Assembly (NCBI GenBank): GCA_030267565.1
Contig: BRXU01000002.1
Coordinates: 6,143,501-6,207,500 of the forward strand
Reading direction: 5' to 3'
From: Pleodorina starrii
Lineage: Eukaryota > Chlorophyta > Chlorophyceae > Chlamydomonadales > Volvocaceae
Length of the DNA stretch: 64,000 nucleotides
The notes under the pieces were generated by a model. The model worked only from the letters and a program-made list of their open reading frames with translations, was not told the origin of the DNA and searched no databases. Each line of letters opens with the position of its first letter. The first letter of the stretch is position 1. A program made the translations under genes and the position numbers. Positions 35,612 to 48,225 of the stretch are shown here, in pieces.

Positions 35612-36047
35612 CTGCTGTTCTTTGCTTTATTCATATAAGTTGTCCATAAGTTCTGTGCCATCACAGGTGTTAAATGCTCCCTAACATCGTCCCTGGTATA
35701 CGATGTCATCCTTCGTAATGCCGCTGCATGTGCTAATCATTATGAAAATTAAGTAACTCAGCATTCAAGATGAGTTCGTTTTACCCAAAGTACTGTATGC
35801 TGAGACATGAGGCATTACATGTGTACGAGCCAAAATGGCTGGTAACATGCGTCCCCCCACAACGGTTATCCGTCAAGGGGCACACTTTGAGACAACATAA
35901 GCCGTATGGTTAGCTACTTTGCCGTACCGTCACCATCGGTGACGGTGTACGACATTAAGCAGCTTCACCGCCTGCTCCCTCACTCCAACCTGTGCTTGTC
36001 CGCTGTGTGGTAAGTTAAGTCCCTTGATGGACTTATTTGGCGTTCTA
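35612..36047. repeat. Long direct repeat, copy 2
   Basis: Same orientation as copy 1, with about 100 extra bases after TTTTACCCAAAG. The exon-like segment is preceded by GTATGGTTAG (acceptor) and followed by GTAAGT (consensus donor), so this copy may keep the ancestral exon of a plus-strand gene. The 5.3 kb between the copies holds the LINE fragment and satellites. Confidence 0.8.
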
Positions 36048-36279
36048 ACTTTGTATGCTATATGATGCGACTGCATAGCTGTCCGCATGTGGCTGTCCGT
36101 ATAGTTCATATTTGAGGCAGAAAAGGTCTGAGGCGAAAAGGACAAGTAAAAGTTCCTGAAATGAATCCAGCTCCAGCTGCATAACAGTAAATGCAGTCCC
36201 ATAAAAAGCACTCACATTAGAATAGCCGACTGGAGAGTGTAAATCGTCACAGCACTGATTGTAAGAAATGACTACAAAG
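36048..36279 (-). other. Spacer with a possible small coding remnant
   Basis: The minus strand holds an open stretch reading LDSFQELLLVLFASDLFCLK that looks protein-like but is bounded by no clear start or splice sites. It may be another exon of the decayed gene content of this transposon. Confidence 0.2.
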
Positions 36280-36512
36280 CTTATGCCCAGCACCAGATGA
36301 CTGGACGTAGGCTTCCATGACAGGCTTAGTTTCACACGACTAGCCCAAAATGACTGGGCACAACATGACTGGGGGCATGGCGTCCTGATATGACTGGGGC
36401 CCTGCCCGGCATGACTGGAGGGGCCCACATGACTGGAGTTATGACTGGTCATGTCGTGCGAATGGCTGCATGACTGGGTTCATGACCCAAAACACACTGT
36501 ATGACCCGGTTC
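36280..36512. repeat. Right subterminal repeat region
   Basis: About ten ATGACTGG or ATGACC motifs lie in roughly 230 bp, mostly in one orientation. That orientation is opposite to the prevailing orientation at the left end, as expected for transposase-binding subterminal repeats. Confidence 0.8.
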
Positions 36513-36535
36513 ATGACTGGGCCGTTCCCCGAGTG
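36513..36535 (-). repeat. Right terminal inverted repeat
   Basis: 23 bp, perfect inverted match to 27414-27436. It is followed at once by the second GCT and array sequence. Confidence 0.92.
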
Positions 36536-36569
36536 GCTGTTGCAGACATGTGTACGTGGACACATATTC

Positions 36570-36642
36570 CGAGCCTACCAGGGATCGAACCTGGAATCTC
36601 CGGTTCCGTAGACCGGCGCTTTATCCATTAAGCCATAGGCCC
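36570..36642 (-). tRNA. tRNA-Arg(ACG) of the interrupted unit 17
   Basis: Intact gene with its 3' end only 34 bp from the transposon terminus. Its Lys-like and Gly partners lie 9 kb away at 27003 and 26818 across the insertion. Confidence 0.96.
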
Positions 36643-37469
36643 TTAGCCGAGTTCAGGCACTTGTTAAATACCAGGAACGTGTTGGATTCATTGACGAGCT
36701 TGGCACGCAGGCCCACATACAGCTCAATCATTAAGCCACAGGGGCACAGGTAGAATTTATGTGCCATGATGTCAAGCAACAACAAACAAAGTGCACAATC
36801 TGGTCTGTTGATGCACCTTTTTGTGGGAAAACAGGGACTGTCACTTTATACCATACATGGAGCCTTAGGGTGAATTCTCCCAAGGTCCTGGGTTTCTGAG
36901 CCTTCTCCTGCGGTGTCTCTCACTCGTTCCTGTTTGGTTGACTTAAGCTGGCAAGTATGGGTGAGTGTCTTGGCAGCTCTTGTCGCCTCAAGCACAGTGC
37001 ATGGCTAGCTGGCCCATTGGCTCTACTTTTCAAGAGTTTGGAACCCACTGCAAGGCATACATACACAACAAAGGAATGTATTGAACAGGTTTTTCTCAAA
37101 ACATTGTGATGCTGGGTCATACATACATACTACACAGCTCACCATGGCCATGCCAGCCACCATTCCACATGAAAGCGTGATCCAATGGTACATTTCAGAT
37201 AGTGTTTTTATGTGCAGGTCATCAGCATGGCAATGCATGGAGGATGCATACTGCAGCCATATGTGGGCCAATAATAGGTGGGATGGATATTTTGAACTGG
37301 GGTCTGCACATACAATCCCTAAACATATATAGTCATACTTAGTTATGCAGTTTTCGGAGCTGCACCCATACAGACAGGGGAAACAGGTTATTCTTGACCC
37401 TGTAACTTATGCCATTCGGCTAAACGACCAAGGAAAACATGACCACATTCTCTATGTGTAAGATATCTG

Positions 37470-37540
37470 TGCACCAGCCGAGAATCGAACTCGGGTCTGG
37501 TCCGTGGCAAGGACCTATGCTACCACTATACCACTGGTGC
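37470..37540 (-). tRNA. tRNA-Gly(GCC) (unit 18)
   Basis: Intact; first Gly gene after the transposon. Confidence 0.95.
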
Positions 37541-37654
37541 TGAACACTGCACATGTCCACTGTACAAAAGACTTACCACCCTGTTCATACTTGCTAACAA
37601 ACAATTGGCCTATGTTCATGCAAACCTGGTGTACTTGCTGATAAAGACATACAC

Positions 37655-37735
37655 TGCCCAGTGAGGGGCTCAGATAGAACTCACAACCACAAGGTTAAGA
37701 GTCTTGCCCTCTTCCACTGAATGAGCTGAACAGGC
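37655..37735 (-). pseudogene. tRNA-Lys(CTT)-like sequence, right block (first of 11)
   Basis: Same aberrant T-arm structure as in the left block. Further copies are at 39182-39262, 40709-40789, 42235-42315, 43761-43841, 45288-45368, 46814-46894, 48340-48420, 49867-49947, 51394-51474 and 52921-53001. I found no base change inside the anticodon arm in any copy. Transcription would run from here toward tRNA-Gly, 114 bp downstream, with a TTTT on the transcribed strand in between. Confidence 0.7.
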
Positions 37736-38096
37736 ACATTTTCAAACCTCGTACACACAGAGACATGTATGGAGTGTGCACCAATGGATGTGTTGCACAG
37801 AAAGGGACCAGACCAGATGTAGGGCTCAGCAGTGGCACAACCAGTAGGGTGCAAAAATGTTTCCCATTCAGATATACTGGATATCCAATCATGGATGCAT
37901 CTTACAAATACAAATAACCCACTACCCATGTCACTTACAAATTTCACGATCAGACATCCCTCTTCCAGCTATTCACATGTGTAGTATGGAATTCCCACTT
38001 ATCATGCTCCCGAAATCCACCCAGCACCCAACATGTGAATGCCGAGTACAGGACATGTTTTAGCTGTTGCAGACATGTGTACGTGGACACATATTC

Positions 38097-38169
38097 CGAG
38101 CCTACCAGGGATCGAACCTGGAATCTCCGGTTCCGTAGACCGGCGCATTATCCATTAAGCCATAGGCCC
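38097..38169 (-). tRNA. tRNA-Arg(ACG), D-stem variant (unit 18)
   Basis: The 3' D-stem strand reads ATGC instead of AAGC, giving one T-T mismatch. Otherwise intact. Confidence 0.92.
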
Positions 38170-38996
38170 TTATCCGAGTTCAGGCACTTGTTAAACACAA
38201 GGAACGTGTTGGATTCATTGACGAGCTTGGCACGCAGGCCCACATACAGCTCAATCATTAAGCCACAGGGGCACAGGTAGAATTTATGTGCCATGATGTC
38301 AAGCAACAACAAACAAAGTGCACAATCTGGTCTGTTGATGCACCTTTTTGTGGGAAAACAGGGACTGTCACTTTATACCATACATGGAGCCTTAGGGTGA
38401 ATTCTCCCAAGGTCCTGGGTTTCTGAGCCTTCTCCTGCGGTGTCTCTCACTCGTTCCTGTTTGGTTGACTTAAGCTGGCAAGTATGGGTGAGTGTCTTGG
38501 CAGCTCTTGTCACCTCAAGCACAGTGCATGGCTAGCTGGCCCATTGGCTCTACTTTTCAAGAGTTTGGAACCCACTGCAAGGCATACATACACAACAAAG
38601 GAATGTATTGAACAGGTTTTTCTCAAAACATTGTGATGCTGGGTCATACATACATACTACACAGCTCACCATGGCCATGCCAGCCACCATTCCACATGAA
38701 AGCGTGATCCAATGGTACATTTCAGATAGTGTTTTTATGTGCAGGTCATCAGCATGGCAATGCATGGAGGATGCATACTGCAGCCATATGTGGGCCAATA
38801 ATAGGTGGGATGGATATTTTGAACTGGGGTCTGCACATACAATCCCTAAACATATATAGTCATACTTAGTTATGCAGTTTTCGGAGCTGCACCCATACAG
38901 ACAGGGGAAACAGGTTATTCTTGACCCTGTAACTTATGCCATTCGGCTAAACGACCAAGGAAAACATGACCACATTCTCTATGTGTAAGATATCTG

Positions 38997-39067
38997 TGCA
39001 CCAGCCGAGAATCGAACTCGGGTCTGATCCGTGGCAAGGACCTATGCTACCACTATACCACTGGTGC
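38997..39067 (-). tRNA. tRNA-Gly(GCC), G-U variant (unit 19)
   Basis: The anticodon stem reads GGTCC/GGATC, giving one G-U pair. The variant is shared with units 21 and 24. Confidence 0.94.
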
Positions 39068-39623
39068 TGAACACTGCACATGTCCACTGTATAAAAGACT
39101 TACCACCCTGTTCATACTTGCTAACAAACAATTGGCCTATGTTCATGCAAACCTGGTGTACTTGCTGATAAAGACATACACTGCCCAGTGAGGGGCTCAG
39201 ATAGAACTCACAACCACAAGGTTAAGAGTCTTGCCCTCTTCCACTGAATGAGCTGAACAGGCACATTTTCAAACCTCGTACACACAGAGACATGTATGGA
39301 GTGTGCACCAATGGATGTGTTGCACAGAAAGGGACCAGACCAGATGTAGGGCTCAGCAGTGGCACAACCAGTAGGGTGCAAAAATGTTTCCCATTCAGAT
39401 ATACTGGATATCCAATCATGGATGCATCTTACAAATACAAATAACCCACTACCCATGTCACTTACAAATTTCACGATCAGACATCCCTCTTCCAGCTATT
39501 CACATGTGTAGTATGGAATTCCCACTTATCATGCTCCCGAAATCCACCCAGCACCCAACATGTGAATGCCGAGTACAGGACATGTTTTAGCTGTTGCAGA
39601 CATGTGTACGTGGACACATATTC

Positions 39624-39696
39624 CGAGCCTACCAGGGATCGAACCTGGAATCTCCGGTTCCGTAGACCGGCGCTTTATCCATTAAGCCATAGGCCC
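39624..39696 (-). tRNA. tRNA-Arg(ACG) (unit 19)
   Basis: Matches the reference copy. Confidence 0.96.
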
Positions 39697-40523
39697 TTAT
39701 CCGAGTTCAGGCACTTGTTAAACACAAGGAACGTGTTGGATTCATTGACGAGCTTGGCACGCAGGCCCACATACAGCTCAATCATTAAGCCACAGGGGCA
39801 CAGGTAGAATTTATGTGCCATGATGTCAAGCAACAACAAACAAAGTGCACAATCTGGTCTGTTGATGCACCTTTTTGTGGGAAAACAGGGACTGTCACTT
39901 TATACCATACATGGAGCCTTAGGGTGAATTCTCCCAAGGTCCTGGGTTTCTGAGCCTTCTCCTGCGGTGTCTCTCACTCGTTCCTGTTTGGTTGACTTAA
40001 GCTGGCAAGTATGGGTGAGTGTCTTGGCAGCTCTTGTCACCTCAAGCACAGTGCATGGCTAGCTGGCCCATTGGCTCTACTTTTCAAGAGTTTGGAACCC
40101 ACTGCAAGGCATACATACACAACAAAGGAATGTATTGAACAGGTTTTTCTCAAAACATTGTGATGCTGGGTCATACATACATACTACACAGCTCACCATG
40201 GCCATGCCAGCCACCATTCCACATAAAAGCGTGATCCAATGGTACATTTCAGATAGTGTTTTTATGTGCAGGTCATCAGCATGGCAATGCATGGAGGATG
40301 CATACTGCAGCCATATGTGGGCCAATAATAGGTGGGATGGATATTTTGAACTGGGGTCTGCACATACAATCCCTAAACATATATAGTCATACTTAGTTAT
40401 GCAGTTTTCGGAGCTGCACCCATACAGACAGGGGAAACAGGTTATTCTTGACCCTGTAACTTATGCCATTCGGCTAAACGACCAAGGAAAACATGACCAC
40501 ATTCTCTATGTGTAAGATATCTG

Positions 40524-40594
40524 TGCACCAGCCGAGAATCGAACTCGGGTCTGGTCCGTGGCAAGGACCTATGCTACCACTATACCACTGGTGC
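40524..40594 (-). tRNA. tRNA-Gly(GCC) (unit 20)
   Basis: Intact; member A of the three-unit higher-order repeat. Confidence 0.95.
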
Positions 40595-41150
40595 TGAACA
40601 CTGCACATGTCCACTGTACAAAAGACTTACCACCCTGTTCATACTTGCCAACAAACAATTGGCCTATGTTCATGCAAACCTGGTGTACTTGCTGATAAAG
40701 ACATACACTGCCCAGTGAGGGGCTCAGATAGAACTCACAACCACAAGGTTAAGAGTCTTGCCCTCTTCCACTGAATGAGCTGAACAGGCACATTTTCAAA
40801 CCTCGTACACACAGAGACATGTATGGAGTGTGCACCAATGGATGTGTTGCACAGAAAGGGACCAGACCAGATGTAGGGCTCAGCAGTGGCACAACCAGTA
40901 GGGTGCAAAAATGTTTCCCATTCAGATATACTGGATATCCAATCATGGATGCATCTTACAAATACAAATAACCCACTACCCATGTCACTTACAAATTTCA
41001 CGATCAGACATCCCTCTTCCAGCTATTCACATGTGTAGTATGGAATTCCCACTTATCATGCTCCCGAAATCCACCCAGCACCCAACATGTGAATGCCGAG
41101 TACAGGACATGTTTTAGCTGTTGCAGACATGTGTACGTGGACACATATTC

Positions 41151-41222
41151 CGAGCCTACCAGGGATCGAACCTGGAATCCCGGTTCCGTAGACCGGCGCT
41201 TTATCCATTAAGCCATAGGCCC
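41151..41222 (-). tRNA. tRNA-Arg(ACG), 72-nt form (unit 20)
   Basis: One base is missing in the variable loop (GGGATTCC against GGAGATTCC), giving a four-base loop. Stems are intact. The same deletion occurs in units 21, 23 and 24. Confidence 0.92.
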
Positions 41223-42049
41223 TTATCCGAGTTCAGGCACTTGTTAAACACGAGGAACGTGTTGGATTCATTGACGAGCTTGGCACGCAGGCCCACATAC
41301 AGCTCAATCATTAAGCCACAGGGGCACAGGTAGAATTTATGTGCCATGATGTCAAGCAACAACAAACAAAGTGCACAATCTGGTCTGTTGATGCACCTTT
41401 TTGTGGGAAAACAGGGACTGTCACTTTATACCATACATGGAGCCTTAGGGTGAATTCTCCCAAGGTCCTGGGTTTCTGAGCCTTCTCCTGCGGTGTCTCT
41501 CACTCGTTCCTGTTTGGTTGACTTAAGCTGGCAAGTATGGGTGAGTGTCTTGGCAGCTCTTGTCGCCTCAAGCACAGTGCATGGCTAGCTGGCCCATTGG
41601 CTCTACTTTTCAAGAGTTTGGAACCCACTGCAAGGCATACATACACAACAAAGGAATGTATTGAACAGGTTTTTCTCAAAACATTGTGATGCTGGGTCAT
41701 ACATACATACTACACAGCTCACCATGGCCATGCCAGCCACCATTCCACATGAAAGCGTGATCCAATGGTACATTTCAGATAGTGTTTTTATGTGCAGGTC
41801 ATCAGCATGGCAATGCATGGAGGATGCATACTGCAGCCATATGTGGGCCAATAATAGGTGGGATGGATATTTTGAACTGGGGTCTGCACATACAATCCCT
41901 AAACATATATAGTCATACTTAGTTATGCAGTTTTCGGAGCTGCACCCATACAGACAGGGGAAACAGGTTATTCTTGACCCTGTAACTTATGCCATTCGGC
42001 TAAACGACCAAGGAAAACATGACCACATTCTCTATGTGTAAGATATCTG

Positions 42050-42120
42050 TGCACCAGCCGAGAATCGAACTCGGGTCTGATCCGTGGCAAGGACCTATGC
42101 TACCACTATACCACTGGTGC
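42050..42120 (-). tRNA. tRNA-Gly(GCC), G-U variant (unit 21)
   Basis: Carries the GGATC anticodon-stem variant; member B of the higher-order repeat. Confidence 0.94.
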
Positions 42121-42676
42121 TGAACACTGCACATGTCCACTGTATAAAAGACTTACCACCCTGTTCATACTTGCTAACAAACAATTGGCCTATGTTCATG
42201 CAAACCTGGTGTACTTGCTGATAAAGACATACACTGCCCAGTGAGGGGCTCAGATAGAACTCACAACCACAAGGTTAAGAGTCTTGCCCTCTTCCACTGA
42301 ATGAGCTGAACAGGCACATTTTCAAACCTCGTACACACAGAGACATGTATGGAGTGTGCACCAATGGATGTGTTGCACAGAAAGGGACCAGACCAGATGT
42401 AGGGCTCAGCAGTGGCACAACCAGTAGGGTGCAAAAATGTTTCCCATTCAGATATACTGGATATCCAATCATGGATGCATCTTACAAATACAAATAACCC
42501 ACTACCCATGTCACTTACAAATTTCACGATCAGACATCCCTCTTCCAGCTATTCACATGTGTAGTATGGAATTCCCACTTATCATGCTCCCGAAATCCAC
42601 CCAGCACCCAACATGTGAATGCCGAGTACAGGACATGTTTTAGCTGTTGCAGACATGTGTACGTGGACACATATTC

Positions 42677-42748
42677 CGAGCCTACCAGGGATCGAACCTG
42701 GAATCCCGGTTCCGTAGACCGGCGCTTTATCCATTAAGCCATAGGCCC
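42677..42748 (-). tRNA. tRNA-Arg(ACG), 72-nt form (unit 21)
   Basis: Carries the variable-loop deletion of unit 20. Confidence 0.92.
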
Positions 42749-43575
42749 TTATCCGAGTTCAGGCACTTGTTAAACACGAGGAACGTGTTGGATTCATTGA
42801 CGAGCTTGGCACGCAGGCCCACATACAGCTCAATCATTAAGCCACAGGGGCACAGGTAGAATTTATGTGCCATGATGTCAAGCAACAACAAACAAAGTGC
42901 ACAATCTGGTCTGTTGATGCACCTTTTTGTGGGAAAACAGGGACTGTCACTTTATACCATACATGGAGCCTTAGGGTGAATTCTCCCAAGGTCCTGGGTT
43001 TCTGAGCCTTCTCCTGCGGTGTCTCTCACTCTTTCCTGTTTGGTTGACTTAAGCTGGCAAGTATGGGTGAGTGTCTTGGCAGCTCTTGTCGCCTCAAGCA
43101 CAGTGCATGGCTAGCTGGCCCATTGGCTCTACTTTTCAAGAGTTTGGAACCCACTGCAAGGCATACATACACAACAAAGGAATGTATTGAACAGGTTTTT
43201 CTCAAAACATTGTGATGCTGGGTCATACATACATACTACACAGCTCACCATGGCCATGCCAGCCACCATTCCACATGAAAGCGTGATCCAATGGTACATT
43301 TCAGATAGTGTTTTTATGTGCAGGTCATCAGCATGGCAATGCATGGAGGATGCATACTGCAGCCATATGTGGGCCAATAATAGGTGGGATGGATATTTTG
43401 AACTGGGGTCTGCACATACAATCCCTAAACATATATAGTCATACTTAGTTATGCAGTTTTCGGAGCTGCACCCATACAGACAGGGGAAACAGGTTATTCT
43501 TGACCCTGTAACTTATGCCATTCGGCTAAACGACCAAGGAAAACATGATCACATTCTCTATGTGTAAGATTTCTG

Positions 43576-43646
43576 TGCACCAGCCGAGAATCGAACTCGG
43601 GTCTGGTCCGTGGCAAGGACCTATGCTACCACTATACCACTGGTGC
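43576..43646 (-). tRNA. tRNA-Gly(GCC) (unit 22)
   Basis: Intact gene with a distinctive downstream flank; member C of the higher-order repeat. Confidence 0.95.
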
Positions 43647-44202
43647 TGAACACTGCACATGTCCACTGCACAAAAGACTTACCACCCTGTTCATACTTGC
43701 CAACAAACAATTGGCCTATGTTCATGCAAACCTGGTGTACTTGCTGATAAAGACATACACTGCCCAGTGAGGGGCTCAGATAGAACTCACAACCACAAGG
43801 TTAAGAGTCTTGCCCTCTTCCACTGAATGAGCTGAACAGGCACATTTTCAAACCTCGTACACACAGAGACATGTATGGAGTGTGCACCAATGGATGTGTT
43901 GCACAGAAAGGGACCAGACCAGATGTAGGGCTCAGCAGTGGCACAACCAGTAGGGTGCAAAAATGTTTCCCATTCAGATATACTGGATATCCAATCATGG
44001 ATGCATCTTACAAATACAAATAACCCACTACCCATGTCACTTACAAATTTCACGATCAGACATCCCTCTTCCAGCTATTCACATGTGTAGTATGGAATTC
44101 CCACTTATCATGCTCCCGAAATCCACCCAGCACCCAACATGTGAATGCCGAGTAAAGGACATGTTTTAGCTGTTGCAGACATGTGTACGTAGACATATAT
44201 TC

Positions 44203-44275
44203 CGAGCCTACCAGGGATCGAACCTGGAATCTCCGGTTCCGTAGACCGGCGCTTTATCCATTAAGCCATAGGCCC
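44203..44275 (-). tRNA. tRNA-Arg(ACG) (unit 22)
   Basis: Full-length intact gene with a diverged 3' flank (GTAGACATATATTCC on plus). Confidence 0.95.
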
Positions 44276-45102
44276 TTAGCCGAGTTCAGGCACTTGTTAT
44301 ATACCAGGAACGTGTTGGATTCATTGACGAGCTTGGCACGCAGGCCCACATACAGCTCAATCATTAAGCCACAGGGGCACAGGTAGAATTTATGTGCCAT
44401 GATGTCAAGCAACAACAAACAAAGTGCACAATCTGGTCTGTTGATGCACCTTTTTGTGGGAAAACAGGGACTGTCACTTTATACCATACATGGAGCCTTA
44501 GGGTGAATTCTCCCAAGGTCCTGGGTTTCTGAGCCTTCTCCTGCGGTGTCTCTCACTCGTTCCTGTTTGGTTGACTTAAGCTGGCAAGTATGGGTGAGTG
44601 TCTTGGCAGCTCTTGTCGCCTCAAGCACAGTGCATGGCTAGCTGGCCCATTGGCTCTACTTTTCAAGAGTTTGGAACCCACTGCAAGGCATACATACACA
44701 ACAAAGGAATGTATTGAACAGGTTTTTCTCAAAACATTGTGATGCTGGGTCATACATACATACTACACAGCTCACCATGGCCATGCCAGCCACCATTCCA
44801 CATGAAAGCGTGATCCAATGGTACATTTCAGATAGTGTTTTTATGTGCAGGTCATCAGCATGGCAATGCATGGAGGATGCATACTGCAGCCATATGTGGG
44901 CCAATAATAGGTGGGATGGATATTTTGAACTGGGGTCTGCACATACAATCCCTAAACATATATAGTCATACTTAGTTATGCAGTTTTCGGAGCTGCACCC
45001 ATACAGACAGGGGAAACAGGTTATTCTTGACCCTGTAACTTATGCCATTCGGCTAAACGACCAAGGAAAACATGACCACATTCTCTATGTGTAAGATATC
45101 TG

Positions 45103-45173
45103 TGCACCAGCCGAGAATCGAACTCGGGTCTGGTCCGTGGCAAGGACCTATGCTACCACTATACCACTGGTGC
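45103..45173 (-). tRNA. tRNA-Gly(GCC) (unit 23)
   Basis: Intact; second copy of member A. Confidence 0.95.
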
Positions 45174-45729
45174 TGAACACTGCACATGTCCACTGTACAA
45201 AAGACTTACCACCCTGTTCATACTTGCCAACAAACAATTGGCCTATGTTCATGCAAACCTGGTGTACTTGCTGATAAAGACATACACTGCCCAGTGAGGG
45301 GCTCAGATAGAACTCACAACCACAAGGTTAAGAGTCTTGCCCTCTTCCACTGAATGAGCTGAACAGGCACATTTTCAAACCTTGTACACACAGAGACATG
45401 TATGGAGTGTGCACCAATGGATGTGTTGCACAGAAAGGGACCAGACCAGATGTAGGGCTCAGCAGTGGCACAACCAGTAGGGTGCAAAAATGTTTCCCAT
45501 TCAGATATACTGGATATCCAATCATGGATGCATCTTACAAATACAAATAACCCACTACCCATGTCACTTACAAATTTCACGATCAGACATCCCTCTTCCA
45601 GCTATTCACATGTGTAGTATGGAATTCCCACTTATCATGCTCCCGAAATCCACCCAGCACCCAACATGTGAATGCCGAGTACAGGACATGTTTTAGCTGT
45701 TGCAGACATGTGTACGTGGACACATATTC

Positions 45730-45801
45730 CGAGCCTACCAGGGATCGAACCTGGAATCCCGGTTCCGTAGACCGGCGCTTTATCCATTAAGCCATAGGCC
45801 C
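45730..45801 (-). tRNA. tRNA-Arg(ACG), 72-nt form (unit 23)
   Basis: Carries the variable-loop deletion of unit 20. Confidence 0.92.
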
Positions 45802-46628
45802 TTATCCGAGTTCAGGCACTTGTTAAACACGAGGAACGTGTTGGATTCATTGACGAGCTTGGCACGCAGGCCCACATACAGCTCAATCATTAAGCCACAG
45901 GGGCACAGGTAGAATTTATGTGCCATGATGTCAAGCAACAACAAACAAAGTGCACAATCTGGTCTGTTGATGCACCTTTTTGTGGGAAAACAGGGACTGT
46001 CACTTTATACCATACATGGAGCCTTAGGGTGAATTCTCCCAAGGTCCTGGGTTTCTGAGCCTTCTCCTGCGGTGTCTCTCACTCGTTCCTGTTTGGTTGA
46101 CTTAAGCTGGCAAGTATGGGTGAGTGTCTTGGCAGCTCTTGTCGCCTCAAGCACAGTGCATGGCTAGCTGGCCCATTGGCTCTACTTTTCAAGAGTTTGG
46201 AACCCACTGCAAGGCATACATACACAACAAAGGAATGTATTGAACAGGTTTTTCTCAAAACATTGTGATGCTGGGTCATACATACATACTACACAGCTCA
46301 CCATGGCCATGCCAGCCACCATTCCACATGAAAGCGTGATCCAATGGTACATTTCAGATAGTGTTTTTATGTGCAGGTCATCAGCATGGCAATGCATGGA
46401 GGATGCATACTGCAGCCATATGTGGGCCAATAATAGGTGGGATGGATATTTTGAACTGGGGTCTGCACATACAATCCCTAAACATATATAGTCATACTTA
46501 GTTATGCAGTTTTCGGAGCTGCACCCATACAGACAGGGGAAACAGGTTATTCTTGACCCTGTAACTTATGCCATTCGGCTAAACGACCAAGGAAAACATG
46601 ACCACATTCTCTATGTGTAAGATATCTG

Positions 46629-46699
46629 TGCACCAGCCGAGAATCGAACTCGGGTCTGATCCGTGGCAAGGACCTATGCTACCACTATACCACTGGTGC
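46629..46699 (-). tRNA. tRNA-Gly(GCC), G-U variant (unit 24)
   Basis: Second copy of member B, with the GGATC stem variant. Confidence 0.94.
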
Positions 46700-47255
46700 T
46701 GAACACTGCACATGTCCACTGTATAAAAGACTTACCACCCTGTTCATACTTGCTAACAAACAATTGGCCTATGTTCATGCAAACCTGGTGTACTTGCTGA
46801 TAAAGACATACACTGCCCAGTGAGGGGCTCAGATAGAACTCACAACCACAAGGTTAAGAGTCTTGCCCTCTTCCACTGAATGAGCTGAACAGGCACATTT
46901 TCAAACCTCGTACACACAGAGACATGTATGGAGTGTGCACCAATGGATGTGTTGCACAGAAAGGGACCAGACCAGATGTAGGGCTCAGCAGTGGCACAAC
47001 CAGTAGGGTGCAAAAATGTTTCCCATTCAGATATACTGGATATCCAATCATGGATGCATCTTACAAATACAAATAACCCACTACCCATGTCACTTACAAA
47101 TTTCACGATCAGACATCCCTCTTCCAGCTATTCACATGTGTAGTATGGAATTCCCACTTATCATGCTCCCGAAATCCACCCAGCACCCAACATGTGAATG
47201 CCGAGTACAGGACATGTTTTAGCTGTTGCAGACATGTGTACGTGGACACATATTC

Positions 47256-47327
47256 CGAGCCTACCAGGGATCGAACCTGGAATCCCGGTTCCGTAGACCG
47301 GCGCTTTATCCATTAAGCCATAGGCCC
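47256..47327 (-). tRNA. tRNA-Arg(ACG), 72-nt form (unit 24)
   Basis: Carries the variable-loop deletion of unit 20. Confidence 0.92.
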
Positions 47328-48154
47328 TTATCCGAGTTCAGGCACTTGTTAAACACGAGGAACGTGTTGGATTCATTGACGAGCTTGGCACGCAGGCCCA
47401 CATACAGCTCAATCATTAAGCCACAGGGGCACAGGTAGAATTTATGTGCCATGATGTCAAGCAACAACAAACAAAGTGCACAATCTGGTCTGTTGATGCA
47501 CCTTTTTGTGGGAAAACAGGGACTGTCACTTTATACCATACATGGAGCCTTAGGGTGAATTCTCCCAAGGTCCTGGGTTTCTGAGCCTTCTCCTGCGGTG
47601 TCTCTCACTCTTTCCTGTTTGGTTGACTTAAGCTGGCAAGTATGGGTGAGTGTCTTGGCAGCTCTTGTCGCCTCAAGCACAGTGCATGGCTAGCTGGCCC
47701 ATTGGCTCTACTTTTCAAGAGTTTGGAACCCACTGCAAGGCATACATACACAACAAAGGAATGTATTGAACAGGTTTTTCTCAAAACATTGTGATGCTGG
47801 GTCATACATACATACTACACAGCTCACCATGGCCATGCCAGCCACCATTCCACATGAAAGCGTGATCCAATGGTACATTTCAGATAGTGTTTTTATGTGC
47901 AGGTCATCAGCATGGCAATGCATGGAGGATGCATACTGCAGCCATATGTGGGCCAATAATAGGTGGGATGGATATTTTGAACTGGGGTCTGCACATACAA
48001 TCCCTAAACATATATAGTCATACTTAGTTATGCAGTTTTCGGAGCTGCACCCATACAGACAGGGGAAACAGGTTATTCTTGACCCTGTAACTTATGCCAT
48101 TCGGCTAAACGACCAAGGAAAACATGATCACATTCTCTATGTGTAAGATTTCTG

Positions 48155-48225
48155 TGCACCAGCCGAGAATCGAACTCGGGTCTGGTCCGTGGCAAGGACC
48201 TATGCTACCACTATACCACTGGTGC
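48155..48225 (-). tRNA. tRNA-Gly(GCC) (unit 25)
   Basis: Intact; second copy of member C. Confidence 0.95.

Larger units (their letters stand above)
27414..36535. mobile_element. 9.1-kb CACTA-like DNA transposon inserted in the tRNA array
   Basis: The boundaries are exact. Removing 27414-36535 and one GCT restores an unbroken array unit. The ends are 23-bp perfect inverted repeats (27414-27436 and 36513-36535) beginning CACTCGGGGAACGGCCCAGT. Inside both ends are dense ATGAC/GTCAT motifs in mixed orientation. A CACT start, a 3-bp duplication and repetitive subterminal regions are the hallmarks of the CACTA/EnSpm superfamily. The fifth base is C, not the usual A or G. No transposase could be recognised, so the element looks non-autonomous. 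It carries a decayed spliced gene, a LINE fragment and satellites. Confidence 0.85.
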
